In this document: positions 1-7,937 of the stretch, one piece after another
How the letters are laid out: each line of letters opens with the position of its first letter
How positions within the stretch are numbered: the first letter of the stretch is position 1
NCBI GenBank assembly: GCA_913061095.1
Contig: CAJXVM010000021.1
Span: forward strand, 22,957-86,956
Direction: 5' to 3'
DNA: 64,000 bases
From: an uncultured Ignavibacteria bacterium
GTDB lineage: Bacteria; Bacteroidota; Ignavibacteria; SZUA-365
Notes under the pieces: generated by a model
What the model saw: the letters and a program-made list of their open reading frames with translations, nothing else
Told to the model about the DNA's origin: nothing
Databases searched by the model: none
Position numbers and translations under genes: made by a program

Positions 1-284
1 TCGGCGGAGTTGTGGAGGAAATTCATCGCCACCATGGCGAACTGGGTGCTCGCGCCGCCACCGAGGAACAGCACCGCGTAGTCATCTGCGGAAAGGCCCA
101 TGATACCCAGCGTGTCGGCCTGTGCCTGCTGCACAACGGCGTCGAATTCCTTGGAGCGATGGCTGATCTCCATGATCGACATGCCGAGACCGGCAAAGTC
201 GTACGCCGCATCACGCGCGGCTTCAATCACCGGCACGGGAAGAACAGCCGGTCCTGCGAAGAAATTGTGTGCTCGCGTCGCCAT
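1..284 (-). CDS. serC: Phosphoserine aminotransferase, N-terminal part (runs off window)
   Basis: The first 94 residues are visible; the rest lies beyond the left edge. The protein would be a PLP-dependent class V aminotransferase converting 3-phosphohydroxypyruvate and glutamate into O-phosphoserine in the cytoplasm. The N-terminus reads NFFAGPAVLP, then GLGMSIMEISHRSKEF around residues 33-48, both hallmark SerC segments. The ATG at 284 is preceded by an AGGAG Shine-Dalgarno sequence. It is divergent from serA, which makes the substrate of this enzyme, so the 308-bp space between them probably carries both promoters. The identification is firm from motifs and context; nothing can be said about the C-terminus. 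Confidence 0.93.
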   Translation of the reverse strand, partial: MATRAHNFFAGPAVLPVPVIEAARDAAYDFAGLGMSIMEISHRSKEFDAVVQQAQADTLGIMGLSADDYAVLFLGGGASTQFAMVAMNFLHNSA

Positions 285-322
285 GAAAAACTCCTGCTGA
301 AATGTGCGTAGAGACGTTGTTG

Positions 323-341
323 AGGCCGTATATAACGGCCT
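323..341. promoter_or_regulatory. Inverted repeat in the serC leader, possible operator
   Basis: AGGCCGT (323-329) and ACGGCCT (335-341) form a perfect dyad around ATATA. It lies 6 bp downstream of the putative serC -7 box (347-354), about where transcription would begin, so it could be a repressor site or a small leader hairpin. This is inference from position only. Confidence 0.35.
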
Positions 342-346
342 GAAAA

Positions 347-354
347 CAAACATA
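347..354 (-). promoter_or_regulatory. Putative serC -7 promoter element
   Basis: On the minus strand this reads TATGTTTG, a full match to the Bacteroidota -7 consensus TAnnTTTG. No good TTTG -33 element is visible at the usual distance, so the assignment is tentative. It lies 63 bp upstream of the serC start. Confidence 0.35.
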
Positions 355-444
355 CGCATATTTCCCGACTTCGCCATATGGTACTCCGGGATTGGCGTGA
401 ATGGCCCGAAACGGCAGGATTTACGGCGGTTTTCGGCCGCGACG

Positions 445-476
445 GTTGTACCGGCTTCCCCTTTTCGCTAATTTTG
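445..476 (+). promoter_or_regulatory. Putative serA promoter, Bacteroidota type
   Basis: GTTG at 445-448 is followed after 20 bases by TAATTTTG (469-476), an exact TAnnTTTG -7 box. Transcription would begin near 483, leaving a leader of roughly 110 bases before serA. Confidence 0.5.
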
Positions 477-592
477 AAGGACAGTCGGGAAATGGACCCG
501 AAACGGCGTTTCACCGCCTGATGAGGCGCCTGTGAGTCCCTTCATCCCCCTCAGGTTGACTACCTCATATTCACAGATGAACGGAGTTCGTT

Positions 593-1501
593 ATGAAGAT
601 TCTGATCACTGACGGAATTTCCGAAGCCGGCGCCCGAATGCTCCAGGATGCCGGACACGAAGTTGTACAGCAAAAACTCTCACCGGAAGAACTCCTCCAG
701 CAGATCGGGGAGTACGACGCGATTATCGTCCGCTCCGCGACGAAAGTGCGGCAGGACGTGATCGACGCGGGCGGCAAGCTGAAAGTCATCGGACGCGGCG
801 GAGTCGGACTCGACAACATCGACGTCGCATATGCCGAATCGAAGGGCATCGCTGTGCTCAACACACCGGGCGCCTCGTCCATTTCCGTCGCGGAACTCGC
901 CGTCGCGCACATGTTCGCCGCCAGCCGCTTCCTCCATATCAGCAACGTGGAAATGCGCAAGGGCGAGTGGCCGAAGAAAGCATACAGCAAGGGCGTCGAA
1001 CTTACCGGGAAAACACTCGGTCTCTTCGGGCTGGGCAACATCGGCAGAGAAACCGCGAAACGCGCGCTCGGACTTGGCATGAAAGTTATCGCCTTCGACC
1101 CGATCGTCAAGGAAACCGATCTGAATGTGACCCTCATGAGCAAGGACGACGTGCTCGCGCAGGCTGACTACCTCAGTCTCCACATCCCGTTCATCAAGGA
1201 GCAGGGGCCAACGATCCGTGCCGAGGAATTTGCGAAAATGAAAGACGGTGTGATTCTGGTCAACTGCGCGCGCGGCGGCGTGGTCGTGGAGAAGGATCTT
1301 CTCGACGCCCTTAACAGCGGCAAGGTGCGTTCCGCAGGCATCGACGTCTACGAAAACGAGCCGGTCACGGAGGCGCAGGCCGGTCTGATTAACCATCCCA
1401 ACGTCTCCGTCACGCCGCATATCGGTGCTTCCACCGTGGAAGGCCAGGGCCGTGTCGGACTGGAAATCGCCGAACGCGTCATCGAAGCACTGAAATCATA
1501 A
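593..1501 (+). CDS. serA: D-3-phosphoglycerate dehydrogenase (short form)
   Basis: The 302-residue protein is an NAD-dependent 2-hydroxyacid dehydrogenase oxidising 3-phosphoglycerate to 3-phosphohydroxypyruvate, the first step of serine synthesis. The Rossmann fingerprint GLGNIG is at residues 146-151, catalytic Arg227 lies in NCARGG, Glu256 in YENEP and His276 in PHIGAS. The chain ends shortly after the dehydrogenase domain, so it lacks the C-terminal ACT/ASB regulatory domains of E. coli-type enzymes and should not show classical serine feedback through an ACT domain. GGAG lies 8 bases before the ATG. The DUF1015 gene follows after 24 bp and serC diverges upstream, which supports the serine-specific assignment over other 2-hydroxyacid dehydrogenases. 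Confidence 0.93.
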   Translation: MKILITDGISEAGARMLQDAGHEVVQQKLSPEELLQQIGEYDAIIVRSATKVRQDVIDAGGKLKVIGRGGVGLDNIDVAYAESKGIAVLNTPGASSISVAELAVAHMFAASRFLHISNVEMRKGEWPKKAYSKGVELTGKTLGLFGLGNIGRETAKRALGLGMKVIAFDPIVKETDLNVTLMSKDDVLAQADYLSLHIPFIKEQGPTIRAEEFAKMKDGVILVNCARGGVVVEKDLLDALNSGKVRSAGIDVYENEPVTEAQAGLINHPNVSVTPHIGASTVEGQGRVGLEIAERVIEALKS

Positions 1502-1525
1502 CGCAAACGAGGAAACACAGTATCC

Positions 1526-2767
1526 ATGGCAACGCTTCGTCCTTTCAAGGCCTATCGCCCCAGACCCGAACTCGCCGCCGAAGTGGCGGCCAAACCCTAT
1601 GACGTCCTGAACTCCGAGGAGGCGCGTGGAGAAGTGCAAGGGCACCCCCTCTCCTTCCTGCACATCGGCAAACCCGAAGTCGATCTCGATCCCGGTATCG
1701 ACCTGCACGATCCGCGCGTGTACGAGAAAGGACGCGAGAACCTGCAGAAGCTCATCGATGAAGGTGTGCTTGTCGAAGACGAGCAACCGTACATCTACCT
1801 CTACGCCCAGACGATGAATGACCACACACAGTACGGTCTGGTCGGCTGCGCGGCGGTGGAAGAGTACTGGGATGACACGATCAAAAAGCATGAGCACACA
1901 CGCAAGGACAAGGAGGAGGACCGCTGCAATCACGTGCGCGTCACCAATGCGCATACAGGGCCCATTTTCCTGACCTATCCCGATAACGAGGAGATCGATG
2001 CCATCGTCAACCAGGTGCGCAGCCAGCCGCCGGTCACCGACCACATCGCCTCCGATGGCATCCGCCACCAGACCTGGGTCATCCGCGACGCGCAGCAGAT
2101 CGCGCGTTTGCAGGAGCTGTTCGCCGATGTTCCGAATCTCTACGTGGCTGACGGCCATCACCGCTCCGCCGCCGCGGCCATCGTCGGACGCGAACGCGCC
2201 CAGGCGAATCCAGACCACCGCGGAGACGAGGAATACAATTTCTTCCTCGCCGTTCTCTTCCCCGCAGGCCAGCTCCGCATCTTCGATTACAATCGTGTGG
2301 TCAAGGACCTGAACGGACACAGCACCGAGGCCTTTATGGAGAAACTCGGTGAACGTTTCGTGATCACGAAGCACGAGGGACAGGTGCGTCCTTCGAAAAA
2401 GGGAGAATTCGGGATGTACATCGACGGGACGTGGTACCGGGTCGAGGCGCAGGACGTCCTGCTCCACAACCCCGATCCCGTGCAGCGGCTCGATGTGGCC
2501 ATCCTGCAGAACTTCGTGCTCAGTCCCATTCTCGGCATCGAGGATCCGCGCACCGACAAGCGCATCGATTTCGTGGGCGGCATTCGCGGGCTGGGCGAGC
2601 TTGAGCGCCGCGTTGACTCGGGCGAAATGAAACTCGCATTCAGCATGCATCCGACCTCCATCGAAGAGCTGATGGCCATCGCGGACGCGGACAAGGTCAT
2701 GCCTCCGAAATCAACCTGGTTCGAACCGAAGCTGCGCGATGGACTGTTCGTGCACTTCCTCGACTGA
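1526..2767 (+). CDS. DUF1015 family protein, candidate free-serine kinase
   Basis: This 413-residue protein matches the DUF1015 family: it opens with a PFKAYRPRPE segment, continues with AAKPYDVLN near residues 22-29, and carries the signature DGHHRSAAA at 209-217. The DGHHR motif resembles the nucleotide-binding motif of ParB-fold enzymes, the fold of the free-serine kinases SerK and SbnI. It sits 24 bp behind serA and next to serC and is probably cotranscribed with serA, with a GAGG about 12 bases before the ATG. A role in making or handling O-phosphoserine is an inference from motif and context. A Rho-independent terminator follows immediately. No signal peptide or membrane segment is present. 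Confidence 0.85.
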   Translation: MATLRPFKAYRPRPELAAEVAAKPYDVLNSEEARGEVQGHPLSFLHIGKPEVDLDPGIDLHDPRVYEKGRENLQKLIDEGVLVEDEQPYIYLYAQTMNDHTQYGLVGCAAVEEYWDDTIKKHEHTRKDKEEDRCNHVRVTNAHTGPIFLTYPDNEEIDAIVNQVRSQPPVTDHIASDGIRHQTWVIRDAQQIARLQELFADVPNLYVADGHHRSAAAAIVGRERAQANPDHRGDEEYNFFLAVLFPAGQLRIFDYNRVVKDLNGHSTEAFMEKLGERFVITKHEGQVRPSKKGEFGMYIDGTWYRVEAQDVLLHNPDPVQRLDVAILQNFVLSPILGIEDPRTDKRIDFVGGIRGLGELERRVDSGEMKLAFSMHPTSIEELMAIADADKVMPPKSTWFEPKLRDGLFVHFLD

Positions 2768-2791
2768 TCAGCGCGTCACAATTGCTCCCGG

Positions 2792-2824
2792 AAACGGTCA
2801 CCCTCCGCGGTGGCCGTTTTTATT
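2792..2824 (+). terminator. Rho-independent terminator after serA/DUF1015
   Basis: An 11-bp stem (2792-2802 with 2809-2819, one wobble pair) around a six-base loop is followed by a T run. It closes the serA-DUF1015 transcript 25 bp after the stop codon. Confidence 0.8.
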
Positions 2825-2825
2825 C

Positions 2826-2866
2826 AATGGCAAGATGGAAAAATGGGAAAATGGAACAATCGTGGA
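2826..2866. repeat. A/G-rich imperfect short repeats
   Basis: The segment contains four near-copies of AATGG separated by A-rich spacers of 8-10 bases. It lies between the terminator and the end of the convergent YbbR-domain gene. It looks like low-complexity intergenic sequence; no function is evident. Confidence 0.4.
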
Positions 2867-2908
2867 GTGGGCAGCTCCTCGATCCGGCAAACAGCCAACT
2901 GTAAACAG

Positions 2909-3826
2909 CTATTTCCTGATCGTATAGCGGATCTCCCGCGGCTCCATATTCAGAAGCTGCAGCCCGGCGGGGAAATGAATGGTGGGAATGATCGAGCCTG
3001 AGGTGTCTGCGACGATATCACTGAATTCCACCTCCGCGGAGAAGTCTTCCGCGGACAGTGTCGAGAGATAGTTGACACCGCCGCGTACATCGATCCGCAC
3101 GGACTGATGACCGAGCAGCACCTGCCGGTCCTCAGGCACGTTGAGCACCGTGACGGCAATCTCCTCGAACGACATGTCCGCCATCTGATCGGTGGGGATA
3201 TAGACATTCACCTTGTCGACACTGGTCTCGATGATGCCGCCGAGTGAATCCAGCACGGGCACATCCTCGACGACGGGGAGCGTTAGATCCGTGTACGTGC
3301 GCGCTTCGATAGGCCATGATTCAATCTCGTTCAATACACTCTCAGCTCCCTCGAGTACGATAGAATCCGGAGTAAATTCGATGCTGCGCAGCAGCCCGAA
3401 TCCCTCTCTGAATGACAGATCCAGGGAAGCGAAACGCACGGGCACTTTCCTGCGAATATGCCTGTCCACACCCACTTCGATGGTTTCGGGGTACGCACGG
3501 ATCGCACGCACACCTTCGGGCAGTTTCATGCGTTCCGCCAGCGTGCGGTTGGTCTGTATCGCACCGGAGCGCAGCCAGCTTCCCGGGATCTCGAATTTCA
3601 TCTGCTTTCCGGCTTCGAGAAAAAGCAGTTGCCAGCCCCGCGCCTCTAGCAGGACGTCAATCGTCTCCGGCAGTGGGGTAACAAGCGCGAGGTCATCGGG
3701 AAAACTGTTCACGACGACGGGGATATGAAAATGCGCACGGAATGAACCGCCCATGGTCACGGAAAACCAGAACAGCGCGGCCACGAGGAAGGATCCAGCG
3801 AGAATATGGTATCGGCCTTTTTTCAT
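2909..3826 (-). CDS. YbbR-domain membrane-anchored protein
   Basis: The 305-residue protein has a short basic N-terminus, one membrane anchor (about residues 8-26, AGSFLVAALFWFSVTMGG), and then a periplasmic part built of beta-rich repeats typical of YbbR domains, with recurrent segments such as IDVLLEARGW and IEVGVDRHI. In Firmicutes the homologue CdaR tunes the diadenylate cyclase CdaA; no cdaA is visible here, so the function stays open. It is 192 bp downstream of the gene ending at 4019 and may have its own promoter. No clear Shine-Dalgarno sequence is present, which is common in Bacteroidota. Confidence 0.75.
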   Translation of the reverse strand: MKKGRYHILAGSFLVAALFWFSVTMGGSFRAHFHIPVVVNSFPDDLALVTPLPETIDVLLEARGWQLLFLEAGKQMKFEIPGSWLRSGAIQTNRTLAERMKLPEGVRAIRAYPETIEVGVDRHIRRKVPVRFASLDLSFREGFGLLRSIEFTPDSIVLEGAESVLNEIESWPIEARTYTDLTLPVVEDVPVLDSLGGIIETSVDKVNVYIPTDQMADMSFEEIAVTVLNVPEDRQVLLGHQSVRIDVRGGVNYLSTLSAEDFSAEVEFSDIVADTSGSIIPTIHFPAGLQLLNMEPREIRYTIRK

Positions 3827-4018
3827 ATGTCAACTGCCATGCTGAGCATGCAACATAGCAGACAGCCGTGAAACAGTCAAAAAGACGATTGATCATGCAA
3901 AGAGAGGGAGCGGCTCGCTGGAAAGAATTCTCAGGGGAGACGCGCACAGCGCATGTACAACTCTGCCTGCCGAACGTGTCGGATCAGCGCTGGAATGGCC
4001 ACGCTGGCAATCGTGTGT

Positions 4019-4546
4019 TCAGCGCGAGAGATCGAGGGTCAGCCACACACCGGTTCCGGAATCCACGCGCCTGATGGTGAGGGCATAATCCGTGCGCTGC
4101 AGCCAGGGCCACGACACCGTATCCTCGTTCTCCTGCGACACCTCACCGAGATTGCGCTTCTGAACTGCCTCCACCCACTGCCGCAGCTCGGCGAATGCAG
4201 CCTGTTCATCGGGACCGACGGGGCGCTGCGCGAATATCCGTGTGAGCCGTGGACGGTAATAGCGATCCGCATCGAAATCCAGCCACAGTTTCCATGCACC
4301 GGCGGAGTCAGATGTCAGCAGGATACTGAATCCCAGTGTCATGTTGTTTGAAACCACGCTGTCGATCATCGAAGTGTTCATACCCTCCGGAACGCGGATA
4401 TTGCCCTGTCCGTAGTACTGGTGGATCTTGACGGTGGAGAGATACACGACGGGATCAAAGCCCTGCTGCGTCTGTGCATTGAGCGTCGGCGCAAAGAGGA
4501 GCAAAAGCAGGAAAAATGTGCGGCGCATGATAAGATCCGTTTTCAT
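4019..4546 (-). CDS. Hypothetical secreted protein
   Basis: I do not recognise this protein of about 175 residues. It starts with a signal peptide: a basic stretch, then TFFLLLLLFAPTLNAQ, with cleavage likely after NAQ. The mature part mixes charged and aromatic residues and shows no cysteine pairs, lipobox or repeats. The start could be the ATG at 4546, the ATG at 4528 or a GTG at 4570; none has a strong Shine-Dalgarno sequence. It lies 34 bp after feoB on the same strand, so it may be the last gene of the fur-feoA-feoB operon. A link to iron uptake would rest on that position alone. Confidence 0.6.
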   Translation of the reverse strand: MKTDLIMRRTFFLLLLLFAPTLNAQTQQGFDPVVYLSTVKIHQYYGQGNIRVPEGMNTSMIDSVVSNNMTLGFSILLTSDSAGAWKLWLDFDADRYYRPRLTRIFAQRPVGPDEQAAFAELRQWVEAVQKRNLGEVSQENEDTVSWPWLQRTDYALTIRRVDSGTGVWLTLDLSR

Positions 4547-4580
4547 GATGCTGCTGAAAAACTCTCGCACCCGGTATCAC

Positions 4581-6608
4581 TCAGATGAGAATCTGCGAGA
4601 CGAGCCCGCCGACGGTGAGTGCGAGAATGAGACTGCCGATCCAGATGACCATGCCCTCGCGGACTCCGCGTTCCTTGAGCATAACCATCAGGGAGGCGAC
4701 ACAGGGGACGAACAGCGTGAGCGTCACCAAGGCCGCGACGGTCTGGAAGGCGCTCAGATCGAGGTGGAACATGCCGGCAGCACCGAAATCCCTGCGTACG
4801 AGTCCCATCACGAATGCCGTCGCTGCCTCGCGCGGGAGCTGCAGCCAACCGACCAACAGCGGTTCGAGCGCACCCATGATGCGAACAAGTGATCCGGTCA
4901 CCTGCAGAATGCTCACGACGAGCGCGCCGATGAAAAACCACGGACTGGCTTCCTTCATGAAAAAATACGTCTTGTACAGCGTTTTTTTCGTGACGTTGTT
5001 CAGCTGCGGCAGACGCATGTGCGGCAGGTCGATCAGCAACGGAGATATCTTGCCCGGCAGACTGCGGTTCATGATCGTGCCGACGGCGACAAGAAAACTG
5101 AAGATCACAGCCGAGTAGATCAGTGTCGCCTGGGGGCCGGCGGTTGCGAGCAGAGCAGCAATGACGCCGAGCTGGGCGGAACAGGGAATGGCCAGCTGCA
5201 GAATCGTCGTGGCGATTGTTTTCTCGCGCTGCGCTCCGAGCAGACGCGTCGTGATCGTGGCCATCGTCACACAGCCAAAGCCCAGAATAAGCGGAATGAC
5301 CGCGCGTCCATTGAGACCGATCACCCGCAGGGCGCGGTCGACCAGTGTTGCAAGGCGTGGGAGATACCCGCTGTCTTCGAGCACGGAAAGCGCGAAATAG
5401 AAACCGAGCACGAGGGGAAGCAGCAGAAACACGAGATACGTCAGTGTCATCGTGACGGCGCCGAATTCTCCGAAAAACAGCACAAGCCACGGATTGTCAT
5501 ACGTGAAGCCGAACTCGATGTCGTGCCCGTCCCTGAATTCCCGCAGGTCCTGCCACTGTCCGGGATCTGCCTTGGTGCCATCGGGGAAGCGGAAATCACG
5601 GCTCGTTTCCACATCTCCCTCTGCATCGAGCACGTCGATGCTCACTGTCGTGGCGGCGTTCCGCGCCACCCATGACTTGATGTGATACTCAACAATCCCC
5701 TTGCCGATTCTGCCCTCCGTTATTTCCACGACATCCTGCGCGACGAACACGCCCACGAAGAGGTACACGCCATAGAGAATGACCGCCAGCAGGGGGAAGC
5801 CGAACAGCGGACTGACGGCAATGCGCCCGAGCATCGCGGAAAGCCGCTTGCCGGTCTCCATATCGGAAACGGTTCTCTGAAGGATACGGTTGACACGGTT
5901 GCGCCGATCAATGTAAAGCTCCTCACGCCGGCTGATATCGGCGGGAGGAATACCGTGCCGGTCGGCGACGATGGCATCCCCCTCGAGCACGAGCAGCGCC
6001 TCGCCCTGTGAGCCGACCGTCGAGAGCATGCGATGCAGTTCGGCATGCAGTGCCCTGTTCTGTATCCCCTCGGAGGCGCGGACGATCAGCTCATGCACTT
6101 CCTCGAGTCCCTTGCGCTTGATGGCAACCGTTCCGATCACCGGAACGCCGAGTTCCTTCTCGAGCAGTTCAAGATCCACCGAAATGCGCTGCCGCCGCGC
6201 CTCATCCATCATGTTCACAACCACACCGACACGTTTCCCCATGTCGATCAGCTGCTGTGTCAGGAAGAGGTCGCGCTCGAGATGCACGGCATCGACGATG
6301 TTGATGATGACATCGCCATTGAGAATGATATCACGTGCGACGCGTTCTTCGTCATTGAATGACGACACCCCGTAAATGCCGGGCGTATCGAATACCTCGT
6401 AGCCGAGATACGACGCCTTGGAGACTTCCACCGTGGTGCCGGGGAAGTTGGAAACGTCGACGTAGAGTCCGCTGAGATAGTTGAACACCACCGATTTTCC
6501 GACGTTCGGATTTCCCACGAGAACGATTTTCGGTTTCAGGGGATCGGTGGGAATGGCGTCGGTGCGGAGGTGCTTATGTGGTCGATGCTGTGTGGAGACC
6601 GGTTCCAT
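4581..6608 (-). CDS. feoB: Ferrous iron transport protein B, variant subfamily
   Basis: This inner-membrane Fe(II) transporter has an N-terminal GTPase domain and a polytopic core. G motifs are visible as GNPNVGKS (about residues 32-39 from the ATG at 6608), DTPG (74-77) and NMMD (132-135). The core has the paired Gate segments but in variant form: the usual GFGCNVPA motif reads GFGCVTMATITT, keeping the cysteine and losing NVP. Between the first two membrane segments lies a charged stretch of about 90 residues, longer than usual. The second gate retains PCVAS. I chose the ATG at 6608 because GGATATCC precedes it; an upstream in-frame start at 6674 would overlap feoA. About 675 residues, somewhat short for the family. 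Confidence 0.93.
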   Translation of the reverse strand: MEPVSTQHRPHKHLRTDAIPTDPLKPKIVLVGNPNVGKSVVFNYLSGLYVDVSNFPGTTVEVSKASYLGYEVFDTPGIYGVSSFNDEERVARDIILNGDVIINIVDAVHLERDLFLTQQLIDMGKRVGVVVNMMDEARRQRISVDLELLEKELGVPVIGTVAIKRKGLEEVHELIVRASEGIQNRALHAELHRMLSTVGSQGEALLVLEGDAIVADRHGIPPADISRREELYIDRRNRVNRILQRTVSDMETGKRLSAMLGRIAVSPLFGFPLLAVILYGVYLFVGVFVAQDVVEITEGRIGKGIVEYHIKSWVARNAATTVSIDVLDAEGDVETSRDFRFPDGTKADPGQWQDLREFRDGHDIEFGFTYDNPWLVLFFGEFGAVTMTLTYLVFLLLPLVLGFYFALSVLEDSGYLPRLATLVDRALRVIGLNGRAVIPLILGFGCVTMATITTRLLGAQREKTIATTILQLAIPCSAQLGVIAALLATAGPQATLIYSAVIFSFLVAVGTIMNRSLPGKISPLLIDLPHMRLPQLNNVTKKTLYKTYFFMKEASPWFFIGALVVSILQVTGSLVRIMGALEPLLVGWLQLPREAATAFVMGLVRRDFGAAGMFHLDLSAFQTVAALVTLTLFVPCVASLMVMLKERGVREGMVIWIGSLILALTVGGLVSQILI

Positions 6609-6642
6609 GGATATCCAATACAACGCGTGAGAGAAATCCGGG

Positions 6643-6861
6643 TCAGAGCCGGCTGATGAGGATCGCGCTGGCAAGTTCGTCGCTCAGGGCGACCTCCTGA
6701 TGGTGAAGTCCGAGAACGATCGTACCACCGGGGAGTTTCTCGAGGCAGGAGACGGTCACGCCCTCCATGAGTCCGATGCGGATGAATTGCGAGCGCATCT
6801 CACCCTGCGGAAGCTGTTCGATGCGCACGCGCATTCCCTTGCGGATGGTGCTCAGCTGCAT
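6643..6861 (-). CDS. feoA: Ferrous iron transport protein A
   Basis: This 72-residue SH3-like protein is the cytoplasmic partner of FeoB. The sequence shows the usual FeoA pattern: an N-terminal basic segment (IRKGMRVRIEQL), then RLGxxxG-like IRIGLMEGVTV and a final LSDELASAILIS. The ATG at 6861 has an excellent Shine-Dalgarno sequence (GGGGAGG, 6 bases upstream), which rules out longer starts. There is 1 bp between the fur stop codon and this ATG, so translation is probably coupled. feoB begins 34 bp downstream. Confidence 0.93.
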   Translation of the reverse strand: MQLSTIRKGMRVRIEQLPQGEMRSQFIRIGLMEGVTVSCLEKLPGGTIVLGLHHQEVALSDELASAILISRL

Positions 6862-6862
6862 G

Positions 6863-7309
6863 CTATTCCTCCCCATCGGCACGGCACTCACTGCAGATAC
6901 CATAAATATGAAGTACCGCGTCCTGGAAGGAATAATGCAGCGTCGTCGCAGCGTCGCGCGCGAAGCGGTCGACGCGTTTGTCCACGAATTCCTCGATTTT
7001 TCCGCAGGATCTGCAGATCACATGATGATGATGTTCGTTGCCGTAGGCGATTTCATAGCGCGCGAGGCGCTCGCCGAAACGGTACCGTGAAAGAATACCG
7101 CAGTCGGTCAGCTTGTCGAGCGTGTTGTACACTGTGGCGCGGCTGACCTTGCTGCCGGCGTTCTTCATGCGCAGGAACAGATCATCGGCGTCGAAATGCC
7201 CGTCGCACTCCATCACGGTGTCGAGAATCTCGAAGCGCTCGGGGGTGATGCGGAACTTGTTCCGGCGGAGATACTGTGTGAAAAAATCTACTGGGTCGTT
7301 CTGTTTCAT
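6863..7309 (-). CDS. fur: Fur-family metalloregulator
   Basis: The 148-residue repressor has a winged-helix DNA-binding half (recognition helix around SRATVYNTLDKL, 56-67) and a dimerisation half with a histidine cluster (HHHH, 93-96) and two structural zinc motifs, CRSC (99-102) and CSEC (139-142). As first gene of the fur-feoA-feoB operon it most likely responds to Fe(II). A PerR-type peroxide sensor cannot be excluded from motifs alone, since both groups share these ligands. A palindromic operator overlaps its own -10 region, indicating autoregulation. Confidence 0.9.
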   Translation of the reverse strand: MKQNDPVDFFTQYLRRNKFRITPERFEILDTVMECDGHFDADDLFLRMKNAGSKVSRATVYNTLDKLTDCGILSRYRFGERLARYEIAYGNEHHHHVICRSCGKIEEFVDKRVDRFARDAATTLHYSFQDAVLHIYGICSECRADGEE

Positions 7310-7311
7310 GG

Positions 7312-7340
7312 CTATTTAGATATAATCTAAATAGATTATA
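7312..7340. promoter_or_regulatory. Fur operator: two overlapping palindromes
   Basis: CTATTTAGAT (7312-7321) and ATCTAAATAG (7325-7334) form a perfect 10-bp dyad with a 3-base centre. Overlapping it, TATAATCTA (7321-7329) and TAGATTATA (7332-7340) form a perfect 9-bp dyad with a 2-base centre. It ends 3 bp upstream of the fur start codon and covers the fur -10 box. The arrangement fits two Fur dimers on overlapping sites. Confidence 0.8.
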
Positions 7341-7363
7341 CGGGATTTTTTCTTCTTGGTCAA
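7335..7363 (-). promoter_or_regulatory. fur-feoAB promoter, sigma70-like
   Basis: On the minus strand TTGACC (7363-7358), a 17-base spacer and TATAAT (7340-7335) form a near-consensus promoter. The -10 box lies inside the second Fur palindrome, so Fur binding should block RNA polymerase. Confidence 0.6.
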
Positions 7364-7413
7364 GGGAAAAGCGATAATGCTGTGCGGAAACCAACTTTTT
7401 TCTGGTATGGGCG

Positions 7414-7443
7414 TTGCCTCCACCCTGCCGCGGGCGGTATATT
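7414..7443 (+). promoter_or_regulatory. Possible promoter of the DUF2147 gene
   Basis: TTGCCT (7414-7419), an 18-base spacer and TATATT (7438-7443) lie 30 bp upstream of the start codon. The match is moderate and the assignment tentative. Confidence 0.3.
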
Positions 7444-7473
7444 CCCCTACGCTCACCAGAACGAGGTAGTTCC

Positions 7474-7926
7474 ATGACACGCAGAATCCTGATCCTGCTG
7501 CTTCCGTTCCTCTGCGCCACGGCATTCGAGGCGGTAGCACAGTCGGGCGAAGCCGACCTGGTCACCGGCACCTGGCTTGTAGAGAAAAAAAACGCCCGGG
7601 TCAAAATCTACGAGAAGAACGGAAAATATTTCGGGAAAATCGTCTGGCTCGAGGAGCCGAACGATGAGAACGGCAAGCCGAAAGTGGACAAGGAGAATCC
7701 CGAAGAGTCGCTTCGATCCCGGCCGCTGCTCGGACTTATCATGCTCCGCGATTTCGAGTACGACGAGGATCTCGAATGGGATGACGGGGAAATCTACGAT
7801 CCGAAAAACGGCAAGACCTACAGCTGCAAAATGACGCTCAAAGATAACGGCAAAACGCTCGACGTCCGTGGATACATCGGATTCTCCTTCATCGGACGAT
7901 CGCAGACATGGACACGCGTGGAATAA
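7474..7926 (+). CDS. DUF2147 family secreted protein
   Basis: This 150-residue protein begins with a clear signal peptide (MTRRILILLLPFLC, cleavage near AVAQ) and continues with the DUF2147 pattern: GTWLVEKKNARVKIYEKNG, a G-rich beta segment GKIVWLEEPND, LLGLIMLRDFEY and the end SFIGRSQTWTRV. The family is small, periplasmic or secreted and of unknown function, probably lipocalin-like. GAGG lies 7 bases before the ATG at 7474. The gene diverges from fur but has no visible share in the Fur operator. The hairpin array starts 11 bp after its stop codon. Confidence 0.85.
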   Translation: MTRRILILLLPFLCATAFEAVAQSGEADLVTGTWLVEKKNARVKIYEKNGKYFGKIVWLEEPNDENGKPKVDKENPEESLRSRPLLGLIMLRDFEYDEDLEWDDGEIYDPKNGKTYSCKMTLKDNGKTLDVRGYIGFSFIGRSQTWTRVE

Positions 7927-7937
7927 TTTCCACCGGG

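Larger units (their letters stand above)
285..592. other. serC-serA divergent intergenic region
   Basis: This 308-bp stretch has no convincing gene. It holds a serA promoter (445-476), a likely serC -7 element (347-354, minus strand) and a perfect 7-bp inverted repeat (323-341) just downstream of that element. A short motif close to CCGAAACGGC occurs twice, near 406 and 498, with unknown meaning. Confidence 0.6.
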
